From assembly GCF_009830945.1 (NCBI RefSeq), contig NZ_VWVV01000037.1, forward strand, positions 1-62,752: a stretch of 62,752 bases of DNA, given 5' to 3'. Shown piece by piece: positions 55,441 to 62,752 of this stretch. The notes beneath the pieces are model-generated. The model saw only the letters and a program-made list of their open reading frames with translations, ran no database searches and was not told where the DNA came from. The position numbers were made by a program, and so were the translations under genes. Each line of letters begins with the position of its first letter. Position 1 is the stretch's first letter. This DNA is from Nocardiopsis sp. FR4. GTDB taxonomy: Bacteria > Actinomycetota > Actinomycetes > Streptosporangiales > Streptosporangiaceae.

Positions 55441-57126
55441 ATGTTCGAAAAGCTGGCACAAAGGCTGGGGCTGTCCACGAACCCGGCCATCTTCTTCGTG
55501 TCCGCCGCGTTGACCATCGTTTTCGTGGTGTGCGCGATCGCGTTCACCGACACGGTGGACGCCGTCTTCGGCGCCACCTCGGGGTGGATCCTCACCAACC
55601 TCGGCTGGCTTTACATCCTCGGCGTGACCACCTTCTTCATCTTCCTCCTCTGGATCGCGTCCAGCCGGTACGGGAGGGTGCGCCTGGGGCCGCCGGACAG
55701 CAGGCCCGAGTACCGCGACAGCCAGTGGTTCGCCATGCTGTTCGCCGCGGGCATCGGCAGCATCCTGATGTTCTGGGGCGTGGCCGAGCCGATCAGCCAC
55801 TTCGCCAACCCGCCGCTGCGCAACGTCGAACCGGGGTCGGTGGCCGCCGCGCAGGAGGCGATGGGCTTCACGCTCTACCACTTCGGCTTCCACACCTGGA
55901 CGATCTTCTGCCTGCCCGCCCTGGCCTTCGCCTACTTCGTGTACCGCAAGGGCCTGCCGTTCCGGGTGAGCTCGATCTTCCACCCCTTCCTCGGTGAGCG
56001 GATCCACGGTCCGCTGGGCCGCACCATCGACATCTTCGCGGTCCTGGGCACGCTGTTCGGCGTGGCCGTCACCATCGGCCTGGGCACCATGCAGATCAAC
56101 AGCGGCCTCAACACCCTGTTCGGGCTGGAGGAGAGCCGACTGGCCCAGCTCATCCTCATCGCGGTCGTCACCACCATCGCCGTGATCTCCGTGGCCACCG
56201 GCCTGGACATCGGCATCAAGTGGCTGTCCACCATCAACATCATCTTGGCCGTGGCGCTGCTGGTCTTCGTCTTCCTCGCGGGCTCATCGCTCTACCTGGC
56301 CAAGGGCGTCATCGAGACCACGGGCGTGTACCTGCAGTGGCTGATCCCGCTCTCGTTCTGGAACGACACCTTCGGCAACACCGGCTGGCAGGGCAGCTGG
56401 ACGGTCTTCTACTGGGCCTGGACCATCACATGGTCGCCCTTCGTCGGCATCTTCATCGCGCGCATCTCCAAGGGGCGCACCATCCGTGAGTTCGTGATCG
56501 GCGTGCTGGGCCTGCCCACCGCGTTCAGTGTGGTGTGGTTCAGCGTGTTCGGGCTCTCGTCCTTCGACATCGAGATGAACCGGGGCGGCGGGCTGGTCCA
56601 GGAGGTCGTCGGCGAGGGGGACGTGCCCGGCGCCCTCTTCGCGTTCCTGGAGCACTACCCGCTGACCACGTTCCTGTCGGCGGTGAGCATCCTCATCGTG
56701 ATCATCTTCTTCACCACATCCTCGGACTCGGCCTCCCTGGTGGTGGACATGCTCTGCTCCGGTGAGTCGGGCAACCCGACCCGGCAGCGGGTCTTCTGGG
56801 GGATCACCGAGGGCGTCGTGGCGGCGACGGTGCTCACGGCCTCGGGTGTGGGCGGACTCGACGCGCTGCAACAGACCATCATCGTGTTCGGCCTGCCGTT
56901 CTTCGTCATCGGCTTCTTCATGATGGCGGGACTGGTGCGCTCGCTGCGGGCGGATGCGGCCGAGGGCTCGGGCACCCAGCGCGAACGCACCGCCCCGCTC
57001 AGCACCCGGGCGCGCAGGCTCCGGCACCGGGTGACGCGCGGGGCGGGTACCGGCCGCCGCAACGGCAACGGGGGACGCGACGGCGGCGGGGCCGCCGGAG
57101 GGCGGAACGGGGCCGAAGGGAGCTGA
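55441..57126 (+). CDS. BCCT-family transporter (second copy)
   Basis: A 561-residue sodium-coupled betaine/carnitine/choline-family transporter with twelve helices. TM8 carries FYWAWTITWSPFVG and the following ARISKGRTIREF. The aromatic-box segment has Thr at residue 328 where the first BCCT gene has Trp, so the substrate range may differ. The C-terminal ~70 residues are a disordered Arg/Gly-rich tail (RRNGNGGRDGGGAAGGRNG), possibly the osmosensing cytosolic extension found in BetP-like carriers. The ATG at 55441 lies after GCAGAAAGCAG, a weak Shine-Dalgarno. Confidence 0.93.
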   Translation: MFEKLAQRLGLSTNPAIFFVSAALTIVFVVCAIAFTDTVDAVFGATSGWILTNLGWLYILGVTTFFIFLLWIASSRYGRVRLGPPDSRPEYRDSQWFAMLFAAGIGSILMFWGVAEPISHFANPPLRNVEPGSVAAAQEAMGFTLYHFGFHTWTIFCLPALAFAYFVYRKGLPFRVSSIFHPFLGERIHGPLGRTIDIFAVLGTLFGVAVTIGLGTMQINSGLNTLFGLEESRLAQLILIAVVTTIAVISVATGLDIGIKWLSTINIILAVALLVFVFLAGSSLYLAKGVIETTGVYLQWLIPLSFWNDTFGNTGWQGSWTVFYWAWTITWSPFVGIFIARISKGRTIREFVIGVLGLPTAFSVVWFSVFGLSSFDIEMNRGGGLVQEVVGEGDVPGALFAFLEHYPLTTFLSAVSILIVIIFFTTSSDSASLVVDMLCSGESGNPTRQRVFWGITEGVVAATVLTASGVGGLDALQQTIIVFGLPFFVIGFFMMAGLVRSLRADAAEGSGTQRERTAPLSTRARRLRHRVTRGAGTGRRNGNGGRDGGGAAGGRNGAEGS

Positions 57127-57193
57127 CCGCGTCCGCCGGAGCGGGAGGTCCGCCTCCGCAAGGGCTGCCCGCCCGGGTGCCGGCGGATCAGCC

Positions 57194-57961
57194 ATGATGG
57201 TCCCCATGTCCTCCTCCGACGACGCGCGCTTCCTGTCCGCCACCGCCGACCGCCTCGCCTCCCTGCCCGGGGTGGAGGCCGTCGCCCTGGGCGGCTCCCG
57301 GGCCCAGGGCGCCCACCGACCCGACAGCGACTGGGACCTGGCCGTCTACTACCGCGGGAACTTCGACCCCCAGGACCTTCGGGACCTGGGCTGGCCGGGG
57401 GAGGTGTCGGAGATCGGCGGCTGGGGCGGGGGCGTCTTCAACGGCGGCGCCTGGCTGCGGATCGACGGCCGCGCGGTGGACGTGCACTACCGCGACCTCG
57501 ACTCGGTCGAACACGAGCTGGCCGAGGCCGAGCGGGGGCGCTTCCGGGTCGAGCCGCTCATGTTCCACCTGGCCGGTATCCCCAGCTACCTCGTCGTCGC
57601 CGAGCTCGCCCTGGGCCGGGTGCTGGTCGGGGACCTGCCCCGCCCCGACTACCCGCGGGCGCTGCGCGAGAGCGCGCCGCCGGTCTGGCGGGGGATCGCG
57701 GCGGGCACCCTGTCCTACGCCGAGCACAACCACGCCCCGCACGGCCGGGTGGCCCAGACCGCGGGCCTGGTCGCCCAGGCGGCCTCACAGGCGGCGCACG
57801 CGGTGCTGGCCCAGCGCGGGGTGTGGGTCACCAACGACAAGACCCTGCTGTCCCGGGCGGGCCTGGAGGAGGTCGACCTCGTGGTCGCGGGGATGACAGC
57901 CGACCCCCAGGACCTCACCGCCGCGGTGGCCGAGGCCGGCCGGATCCTCGCCAGGGCCTGA
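57194..57961 (+). CDS. Nucleotidyltransferase-domain protein
   Basis: A 255-residue protein with a Pol-beta-like nucleotidyltransferase domain. The metal-binding motif is GGSRAQGAHRPDSDWDLAVYY near residues 34-54 (GS-x-AxG-x-DSDxD), with the third Asp in RAVDVHYRD near residue 98. The helical C-terminal half is like DUF4037 or kanamycin-nucleotidyltransferase relatives. It could modify small molecules or proteins; antibiotic resistance is not shown. Start choice is open: ATG at 57194, 57197 or 57206, with no strong Shine-Dalgarno. Confidence 0.85.
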   Translation: MMVPMSSSDDARFLSATADRLASLPGVEAVALGGSRAQGAHRPDSDWDLAVYYRGNFDPQDLRDLGWPGEVSEIGGWGGGVFNGGAWLRIDGRAVDVHYRDLDSVEHELAEAERGRFRVEPLMFHLAGIPSYLVVAELALGRVLVGDLPRPDYPRALRESAPPVWRGIAAGTLSYAEHNHAPHGRVAQTAGLVAQAASQAAHAVLAQRGVWVTNDKTLLSRAGLEEVDLVVAGMTADPQDLTAAVAEAGRILARA

Positions 57962-58014
57962 GCCCACGCCGAGTTCCCCGGCACGGTCCGGCCGCCCCCG
58001 GATCCGCCCGGGGC

Positions 58015-59292
58015 TCAGCCGCGCGGTTCCCCGCCGGCGGCCTCCTCGGCGGACACCGGTTCCGCCTCCCGGGAGCCCTCGGGAGGCGGAACCGACGCCT
58101 CCGCGGGGGAGGAGCGGCGCCAGGAGCGCGTCACCAGCAGGGTCAGCCCCCCGGCGAGCAGACCCCAGAAGGCCGACCCCACCCCGAGCAGGGTGAACCC
58201 CGAGGCCGTGGCCAGGAAGGTCACGACCGCCGCCTCCCGGGAGCGCTCGTCGCCCAGCGCCGAGGCCAGCGAGCCGCCGATCGTGCCGAGCAGGCCCAGA
58301 CCGGCGATTCCCAGGATCAGCGTCGGTGGCAGCGCGGCCAGCAGAGCGGCCACCGTCGCGCCGAAGACCCCCACGACCAGGTAGAAGACCCCGGCCCACA
58401 CCCCCGCCAGGTAGCGGCGCTCCCGGTCGGGGTGCGCCTGCGGGCCGGTGCAGATGGCGGCGGTGATCGCGGCCAGGTTCATCCCGAAGCACCCGAAGGG
58501 GGCCAGGACCACGTTGGCGGCACCGGTCCAGCCGATCACCGGGGAGATCGGCACCCGGTAGCCGTCACCGCGCAGGACCGCCACCCCCGGCAGGTTCTGC
58601 GAGGCCATGGTGACCACGAACAGGGGCACGCCCACGCTGACCAGCACCTGCCAGGAGAACTCGGGCGCCACGAACACCGGCCGGGCCAGTTCCGGGGACA
58701 TCCCGCCCAGGTCCAGCGTGCCCCGGGCCGCCGCGACGGCCCCGCCGCAGGCCAGAGACAGGATGACCGCGTAACGGGGCAGCCACCGGCGGCACAGCAG
58801 GTACGCCGCGAACATGGCGAACACGACCGCGAAGTCGTCCTCCATGCTCGTGAACAGGCCCACCCCGAACTGGAGCAGCACACCGGCCAGCAGGCCCGAC
58901 GCGAGCGGCACCGGCACCCGGTCCATGACCCTCTCGAACCACCCGGTGACACCGCTCAGGGTGATCAGCGCGGCCGAGAACACGAAGGCCCCCACCGCCT
59001 GCGCCATCGTCACCCCGTCCAGGCCCACCGCCAGCAGGGCGGCGCCCGGCGTGGACCACGCGGTCACCACCGGGGCCCGGTACCGCAGGGACAGGCCCAC
59101 GCAGGTCACGGCCATGCCCACGCCCAGCGCCAGCATCCACGAGGCGATCTGTCCCGGGGAGGCGCCCGCCGCCTCGGCGGCGGTGAACACGATCGCCGCC
59201 GAGCTGGTCACCCCGACCAGGACGGCGATCAGACCGGCGGCGACGGCGGGGGCCGGGGCCACCAGGGCGACACAGCGGACAAGAGCTCTCAT
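58015..59292 (-). CDS. BenE-family benzoate/proton symporter
   Basis: A 425-residue membrane protein with ~12 helices of the BenE family. Diagnostic segments are AYLLCRRWLPRYAVILSL, VTMASQNLPGVAVLRGDGYR and VLAPFGCFGMNLAAITAAICTGP, the last the most conserved part of the family. No benzoate-degradation genes are nearby, so the substrate is unverified. The ATG at 59292 is preferred over an upstream GTG because the family starts with this helix. The C-terminus is a Glu/Ser-rich cytosolic tail. Confidence 0.9.
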   Translation of the reverse strand: MRALVRCVALVAPAPAVAAGLIAVLVGVTSSAAIVFTAAEAAGASPGQIASWMLALGVGMAVTCVGLSLRYRAPVVTAWSTPGAALLAVGLDGVTMAQAVGAFVFSAALITLSGVTGWFERVMDRVPVPLASGLLAGVLLQFGVGLFTSMEDDFAVVFAMFAAYLLCRRWLPRYAVILSLACGGAVAAARGTLDLGGMSPELARPVFVAPEFSWQVLVSVGVPLFVVTMASQNLPGVAVLRGDGYRVPISPVIGWTGAANVVLAPFGCFGMNLAAITAAICTGPQAHPDRERRYLAGVWAGVFYLVVGVFGATVAALLAALPPTLILGIAGLGLLGTIGGSLASALGDERSREAAVVTFLATASGFTLLGVGSAFWGLLAGGLTLLVTRSWRRSSPAEASVPPPEGSREAEPVSAEEAAGGEPRG

Positions 59293-59358
59293 GGCGCACC
59301 ATCCTCGCGCGCCCACGCCGCCCACTGCCGCCCGGGGGGCGGAAAACCCCGGACCCGG

Positions 59359-59399
59359 CCGCCGCGGTCAGCCCGGTCCCGGGGGCGGCCCCGCGGCGG
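59359..59399 (-). terminator. Possible hairpin after the MhuD-like gene
   Basis: 9-base arms 59359-59367 and 59391-59399 pair perfectly around a 23-base GC-rich loop that can fold further, 8 bases past the stop of the monooxygenase gene at 59407 (minus). Confidence 0.4.
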
Positions 59400-59406
59400 G
59401 TACGCC

Positions 59407-59766
59407 TCAGGAGGCGGCGGAGACCCGCTGGACCACCTCGAAGCCCCAGATCTCACTGCCGGTCGCGGCCGGGCCGCCCCGCCCGTGCCCGTGGCCCCGT
59501 CCGGCGCCCTCCTCGGCGTCCGCGGCGGCCTGGGCGTGCCCCCGCTGGAAGGCCTGGCCTTTCACCCAGCTCTGGAAGTCCTCCTCCGAACGCCACCGGG
59601 TGTAGACGAGGTACTTGTCGGTGCCCTCGACCGGGCGCAGCAGCTGGAACTCCTCGAAACCGGGCTGGTCCTCCACCAGGCCGGCGCGCTTGGCGAAGCG
59701 CTCCTCCAGCGTGGCCCCGGCACCCTCGGGGACGGTCAGGACGTTGAACTTGACGATGCTGCTCAC
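59407..59766 (-). CDS. MhuD/IsdG-type heme-degrading monooxygenase-like protein
   Basis: A 119-residue dimeric alpha/beta-barrel protein of the antibiotic-biosynthesis-monooxygenase superfamily. It closely resembles MhuD: KFNVLTVPEGAG with the substrate Asn near residue 8, RFAKRAGLVEDQPGFEEFQLLRPV, YLVYTRWRSEEDFQSW, and GSEIWGFEVV at the end. The heme-ligand His would be in FQRGHAQ. A Gly/His-rich stretch (GAGRGHGHGRGGP) is inserted after it, unlike MhuD. It would open heme to release iron. No heme-uptake genes are adjacent. Confidence 0.82.
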   Translation of the reverse strand: MSSIVKFNVLTVPEGAGATLEERFAKRAGLVEDQPGFEEFQLLRPVEGTDKYLVYTRWRSEEDFQSWVKGQAFQRGHAQAAADAEEGAGRGHGHGRGGPAATGSEIWGFEVVQRVSAAS

Positions 59767-59877
59767 GCGGAACCCCTTCCGTGGTCTTCGGTCACCCCCA
59801 ACCTAGGGCAGCCCGCTCCCGGTTCCGCGCCGCCCCCGCCCCGTGTTCCCGGGGCCGGGGAGCGGTCGGAGCGCTCC

Positions 59878-60309
59878 TCAGCCCAGGACCACCCGGCCGG
59901 TGCCGTCCACGTGCCAGCCCGGGTTGTGCGCGATCTCCCACACCACCCCGTTGGGGTCCTCCACGTGGGCGTGGAACACCCCGCCGAACTCGCCCGGCCT
60001 CGGTGGTGTGAGCACCTTCGCGCCCGCGGCGGCCATCGCGCGCACGGTCCACTCGACCTCCTCGGGGCCGTCGACGTTGTGCGCCAGCGTCAGCCCCGAG
60101 ACCCCGGCGGTGCCGGGCGGGCGCCCCAGGTCCCGGTCGAACTTCTCCGCGTCGAACAGGCCGAGGACCATCCCCGGGGCGACCTGGAAGAAGACGATCT
60201 CCCCCGGAACGTCCACGAGCGGTTCCCAGCCGAGCCCGTCCCGGTAGAAGGCCCGGGCGGCGTCCAGGTCGGCGGTCGCCAGGGTGAGGAAGTGGACCTG
60301 CTGCTTCAC
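59878..60309 (-). CDS. VOC-family (glyoxalase/bleomycin-resistance-type) protein
   Basis: A 143-residue VOC protein with two beta-alpha-beta3 units (HFLTLATADLDAARAFYRDGLGW and GVFHAHVEDPNGVVWEIAHNPGW). Metal-ligand positions appear partly occupied (His near residue 6, Glu near the end). Enzymatic role unknown; such single-domain proteins may be lactoylglutathione-like isomerases or resistance proteins. The ATG at 60309 gives MKQQVHFLTLAT. It lies between the MhuD-like and SDR genes on the same strand. Confidence 0.88.
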   Translation of the reverse strand: MKQQVHFLTLATADLDAARAFYRDGLGWEPLVDVPGEIVFFQVAPGMVLGLFDAEKFDRDLGRPPGTAGVSGLTLAHNVDGPEEVEWTVRAMAAAGAKVLTPPRPGEFGGVFHAHVEDPNGVVWEIAHNPGWHVDGTGRVVLG

Positions 60310-60393
60310 GGTGTCCTCCAGGGTTCGGTCGGCCGCTTCGCATTCTCGCGCGGGCCGACGACCTTTCCGGGGAGTCCGCGTGCGCGCGTCGCC

Positions 60394-61203
60394 TCAGCGC
60401 AGCCCGTGCCTGCGCGCGACCAGCCGCAGGACGGCCGCGCGCGGGAGCAGCCGCCGCAGCGCGAACACCACCGGGGCGTTGCTCCCCACCGCGTAGAGCG
60501 GCCGGGGCGGGTCGGCCTCGACCGCGCGCAGCACCGTCCGGGCCACCGTCCGCGCCGGGATCCCGGCGGCCTCGTTGGCGTTGAGCGCCGCCAGCATGGC
60601 GCGGTACTCGTCGGTGAACGGCGAGCCCTCCCGCAGGTACTGCGTCCGCCGCCCGCTGATGCCGGTGCTGACCGACCCCGGTTCCACCGTGGTCACCCCC
60701 ACCCCGTACGGGGACACCTCGCGGCGCAGCGCGTCCGCGAAGCCCCGGAGCGCGGCCTTGGAGGCCACGTACGAGGACCGGTAGGCCAGGGGGAAGCTGG
60801 CCAGCATCGACCCCACCATCACCACGCGCCCGCGGCGGCGGGCGCGCATGCCCGGTAGGAGCAGCTGGGTGAGCCGCACCGCGCCGAACACGTTGACCCG
60901 GAACAGGCGCTCCACGGCGTCCGCGGGGAGCTCCTCGAAGGGCCCGCTCTGGCTCTCCCCGGCGTTGTTGACCAGCACGTCCACGTCGCCCGAGGCCTCG
61001 GCGCAGGCCCGCACCGACGCCTCGTCGGCCAAATCCAGCGGCAGGTACTCCACGCCGGGGACCGGGTCGGCCACGGACCCGGGGTCGCGGCTCGTCCCGT
61101 ACACGCGGTAACCGCGGTGGACGAGTTCGGCGGCCACGGCCGCGCCGATGCCGGAGGAGGCGCCCGTGACGAGCGCGGTCCGCCGCTGGGTGGGGGTGTT
61201 CAT
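60394..61203 (-). CDS. Short-chain dehydrogenase/reductase
   Basis: A 269-residue classical SDR. The cofactor motif is TGASSGIG at residues 13-20, NNAG follows near residue 80, and the catalytic Ser and Tyr-x3-Lys are in VGSML and SSYVASKAAL. An Arg/Asp pair after the second strand (GTSRDP) suggests NADP preference. The C-terminus is membrane-anchor-like and basic, as in retinol-dehydrogenase-like SDRs. The ATG at 61203 follows GGAAGGAC. Substrate unknown. Confidence 0.93.
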   Translation of the reverse strand: MNTPTQRRTALVTGASSGIGAAVAAELVHRGYRVYGTSRDPGSVADPVPGVEYLPLDLADEASVRACAEASGDVDVLVNNAGESQSGPFEELPADAVERLFRVNVFGAVRLTQLLLPGMRARRRGRVVMVGSMLASFPLAYRSSYVASKAALRGFADALRREVSPYGVGVTTVEPGSVSTGISGRRTQYLREGSPFTDEYRAMLAALNANEAAGIPARTVARTVLRAVEADPPRPLYAVGSNAPVVFALRRLLPRAAVLRLVARRHGLR

Positions 61204-61266
61204 GCGGGTCCTTCCGACGGGGAGGGGAGGGGGTGCTCGCGCCGCGCACGGCAGCGATGATCGCAC

Positions 61267-61292
61267 GGGGCCCCTCCCGCGCGCAGGGCCCC
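61267..61292. terminator. Weak hairpin between the SDR and the flavin oxidase genes
   Basis: Arms GGGGCCC (61267-61273) and GGGCCCC (61286-61292) enclose a 12-base loop, downstream of the oxidase stop at 61310 (minus). Confidence 0.35.
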
Positions 61293-61309
61293 CTCCCGCC
61301 CCGGTCCGG

Positions 61310-62481
61310 TCAGTCCCAGCGGTGGGGGTCGAACATCCCGATCGGCAGGTCCGTGCGCCCGTGCCGGGCCAGGTCGGCCAGGGCCGCCCCGACCGCCGAG
61401 GCGAACTTGTAGCCGTGCCCGGAGAAACCCCCCGCCAGGACGAGCCCGGGCAGGTCCCGGCGCTGACCGATGAGGAAGTCCTCGTCGGGGGTCATCGTGT
61501 ACATGCACGCGGCCATGCGCTCGGGAAGCTCGCCCACCCCGCGCAGCCCGGCGGCCAGCGCGCCGAGCCTGCGGGCGTCGGCGTCGTCGGGGGGCGCGGC
61601 CCCGCGTCGGGGTCCACCGGCTCGCCCCACTGCGCGCCCTCGACCCCGTTGCCCGCGACCTCGGCGTGCACGCCGATCTTGACGGTCCGGCCGCCGTCCA
61701 TGCTGGGGAACCCGTACCAGGTGCAGTCCGCCCCGTCGCGGGCGAAGACCGGCCCGTTCGCGTGCGGGGAGGGGTTCCGGGTGGTGCGGAACCAGCCCAG
61801 TACCCGGCGCTGCACGGCCAGGCCTCCCGGTCCCGCCGCCCGGGGCAGCAGTTTCGGCAGCCACGCCCCGGCGGTGACGACCACCCGGCGGGCCCGGATC
61901 CGGGTTCCGTCCGACAGGAGTACGCGGGGGCGGTCGGGGTCCGGGTCGATCCGGGCCGCCGCGGTCCCCGTGCGCACGCGCGCGCCCGCCGCGGCGGCGA
62001 GCCGCACGGCCGCCCGGATCGCGGCCTCGGGCAGGACCACGCCGGCCTCCTCCTCGAAGACCCCGACTTCCCCCGGACGCACCGCGTGCTGGGGGAAGCG
62101 CTCGGCGACCCGCGCGTCGGAGAGGACCTCGTGGGCCAGGCCGTGGTGGCGGGCGGCGGCGATCGATCCGGTGACGGCGGGGCTGTCCGGGGCGCCGAGC
62201 ATCAGCGCGCCGGTGCGCACCACCAGGCGCGCGGCGGCGTCCTCCTCCAGTTCGGACCAGGCGCGCCAGGCCGCCCGCACGAGCGGTACGTACGCGGCCC
62301 CCTCCATGTAGGCGGTCCGGATGATGCGGGACTCACCGTGGCTCGAGCCCCGGTCGTGTCCGGGGGTGAACTGCTCGACCCCCACCGCGTCCACTCCGTC
62401 GCGGGCCAGGCGCCACAGGGCCTGCGCCCCCATCGCGCCCAGCCCGACCACGACGGTGTCGGTCTCCGTCCGCTCCGCCAC
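61310..62481 (-). pseudogene. Sarcosine/N-methyl amino acid oxidase (MSOX-like), frameshifted
   Basis: An FAD-dependent amine oxidase resembling monomeric sarcosine oxidase and N-methyltryptophan oxidase. The N-terminal part has VVGLGAMGAQALWRLA near residues 10-25 and HDRGSSHGESRIIRTAYMEG. The C-terminal part has MAACMYTMTPDEDFLIGQ, with the Cys that holds covalent FAD in MSOX, and GFSGHGYKFASAVG. The two parts are in different frames. The break is near 61589-61594, a run of six G on the plus strand; one more base there would restore the reading frame. It could be real decay, a sequencing error or slippage. The GTG at 62481 follows GGGGGAAGAG. Confidence 0.85.
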
Positions 62482-62560
62482 GCTCTTCCCCCGCGATCGC
62501 CTTCCGCGCCCCGCCGTCCGTGAGGGGCCGAGCGCCATGATCGCAGCTCGCGCACACGGC

Positions 62561-62596
62561 GGGCGCCCGCCCACCTCCTGGGGTGGCCGGGCGCCC
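62561..62596 (-). terminator. Hairpin after the GH6 gene
   Basis: 15-base arms 62561-62575 and 62582-62596 pair with one mismatch, 24 bases past the stop of the GH6 gene (minus). Confidence 0.65.
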
Positions 62597-62620
62597 TGTG
62601 CGGAAGGTGCTGCGGTCGGA

Positions 62621-62752
62621 CTACTGGACGGGCGGGTGGGCGTTGGCCAAGAGCTCCTGGAACTGCTCGGAGAACCAGTGACCCGCCACCGGAGCGTTGG
62701 GCAGCGCCCCGCTCATGTTGTTGCCGTTACGCGGGTTGCCCTCATAGGTCGG
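62621..62752 (-). CDS. C-terminus of a glycoside hydrolase family 6 cellobiohydrolase (5' part outside window)
   Basis: The last 43 residues of a minus-strand gene are visible, reading YEGNPRNGNNMSGALPNAPV, then AGHWFSEQFQELLANAHPPV. This matches the end of actinobacterial GH6 exo-cellulases, where NAPxxGxWFxxQFxELxxNAxPP closes the catalytic domain. The protein would be secreted and cut cellobiose from cellulose chain ends. There is no carbohydrate-binding module after this point, so any such module would be N-terminal. Identification rests on a short segment. Confidence 0.75.
   Translation of the reverse strand, partial: PTYEGNPRNGNNMSGALPNAPVAGHWFSEQFQELLANAHPPVQ

Noticed and set aside
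1..62752. CRISPR arrays, tRNA genes, insertion sequences, prophage genes
   Set aside because: No regularly spaced repeats, cloverleaf-like segments, transposase motifs (DDE) or integrase motifs were seen by eye; a tRNAscan, CRISPR or ISfinder search would settle it.

Overview
The window is high-GC actinobacterial chromosome. The left end carries the conserved actinobacterial order infB - DUF503 - rbfA - truB - ribF - rpsO - pnp - M16 peptidase. GTG and TTG starts, purine-rich Shine-Dalgarno sites and GTGA/ATGA stop-start overlaps are frequent. The protein set (Tat-exported DyP, aromatic-carotenoid genes, GH6 glycosidase end, BCCT and MMPL transporters) suggests a Nocardiopsis-like filamentous actinomycete; the genus is an inference. 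I saw no tRNA, rRNA, CRISPR, IS element or prophage.

Layout. 0-11 kb: translation and RNA housekeeping, with an alpha/beta hydrolase and a relic of a Phd/YefM antitoxin between truB and ribF. 11-17 kb (minus strand): ECF sigma factor, membrane protein, DyP peroxidase, PCuAC copper chaperone, Hsp20 and a BCCT transporter that lacks a normal start codon at its Shine-Dalgarno site. 17-27 kb: a carotenoid cluster (MarR regulator, crtE, crtI, crtB, Rieske protein, crtU, crtT, crtY) ending in a cobalamin-binding protein with no DNA-binding domain. 27-31 kb: DUF4383 membrane protein, NAD-dependent SDR and MMPL exporter. 31-37.6 kb: a 5-oxoproline island (class IV aminotransferase and GntR regulator, divergent from an NRAMP-like transporter, pxpA, pxpB, pxpC and a DUF1445 protein). 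37.6-43 kb: DUF892 ferritin-like protein, VWA protein, membrane proteins, GlxA-type AraC regulator and MFS exporter. 43-49.3 kb: small regulator/enzyme pairs mixed with broken genes (a possible ThuA-like start, two internally deleted GNATs and a GNAT-AraC chimera). 49.3-62.7 kb: HAD phosphatase, LLM oxidoreductase, LysR with quinone-type reductase, aldo/keto reductase, hydrolase, second BCCT, nucleotidyltransferase, BenE, MhuD-like monooxygenase, VOC, SDR, a frameshifted sarcosine-oxidase-like gene and the C-terminus of a GH6 cellobiohydrolase.

How the genes may work together. CrtE makes GGPP, CrtB phytoene and CrtI lycopene; CrtY cyclises it and CrtU makes aromatic rings, giving an isorenieratene-type pigment, with CrtT and the Rieske protein as tailoring enzymes. 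The divergent MarR protein probably represses crtE through overlapping inverted repeats just upstream of its start. In the 31-37 kb island PxpABC hydrolyses 5-oxoproline to glutamate. The DUF1445 and class IV aminotransferase families can act on D-glutamate, so a D-glutamate/pyroglutamate salvage route is plausible. Its NRAMP-like transporter has lost the metal-binding motifs and may carry an organic substrate.

The points I would check first are the HTH-less B12 protein in the pigment cluster, the metal-motif-less NRAMP in the oxoprolinase operon, the MerR promoter that appears to yield a leaderless mRNA, and the group of deletion scars at 44.5-49.3 kb.
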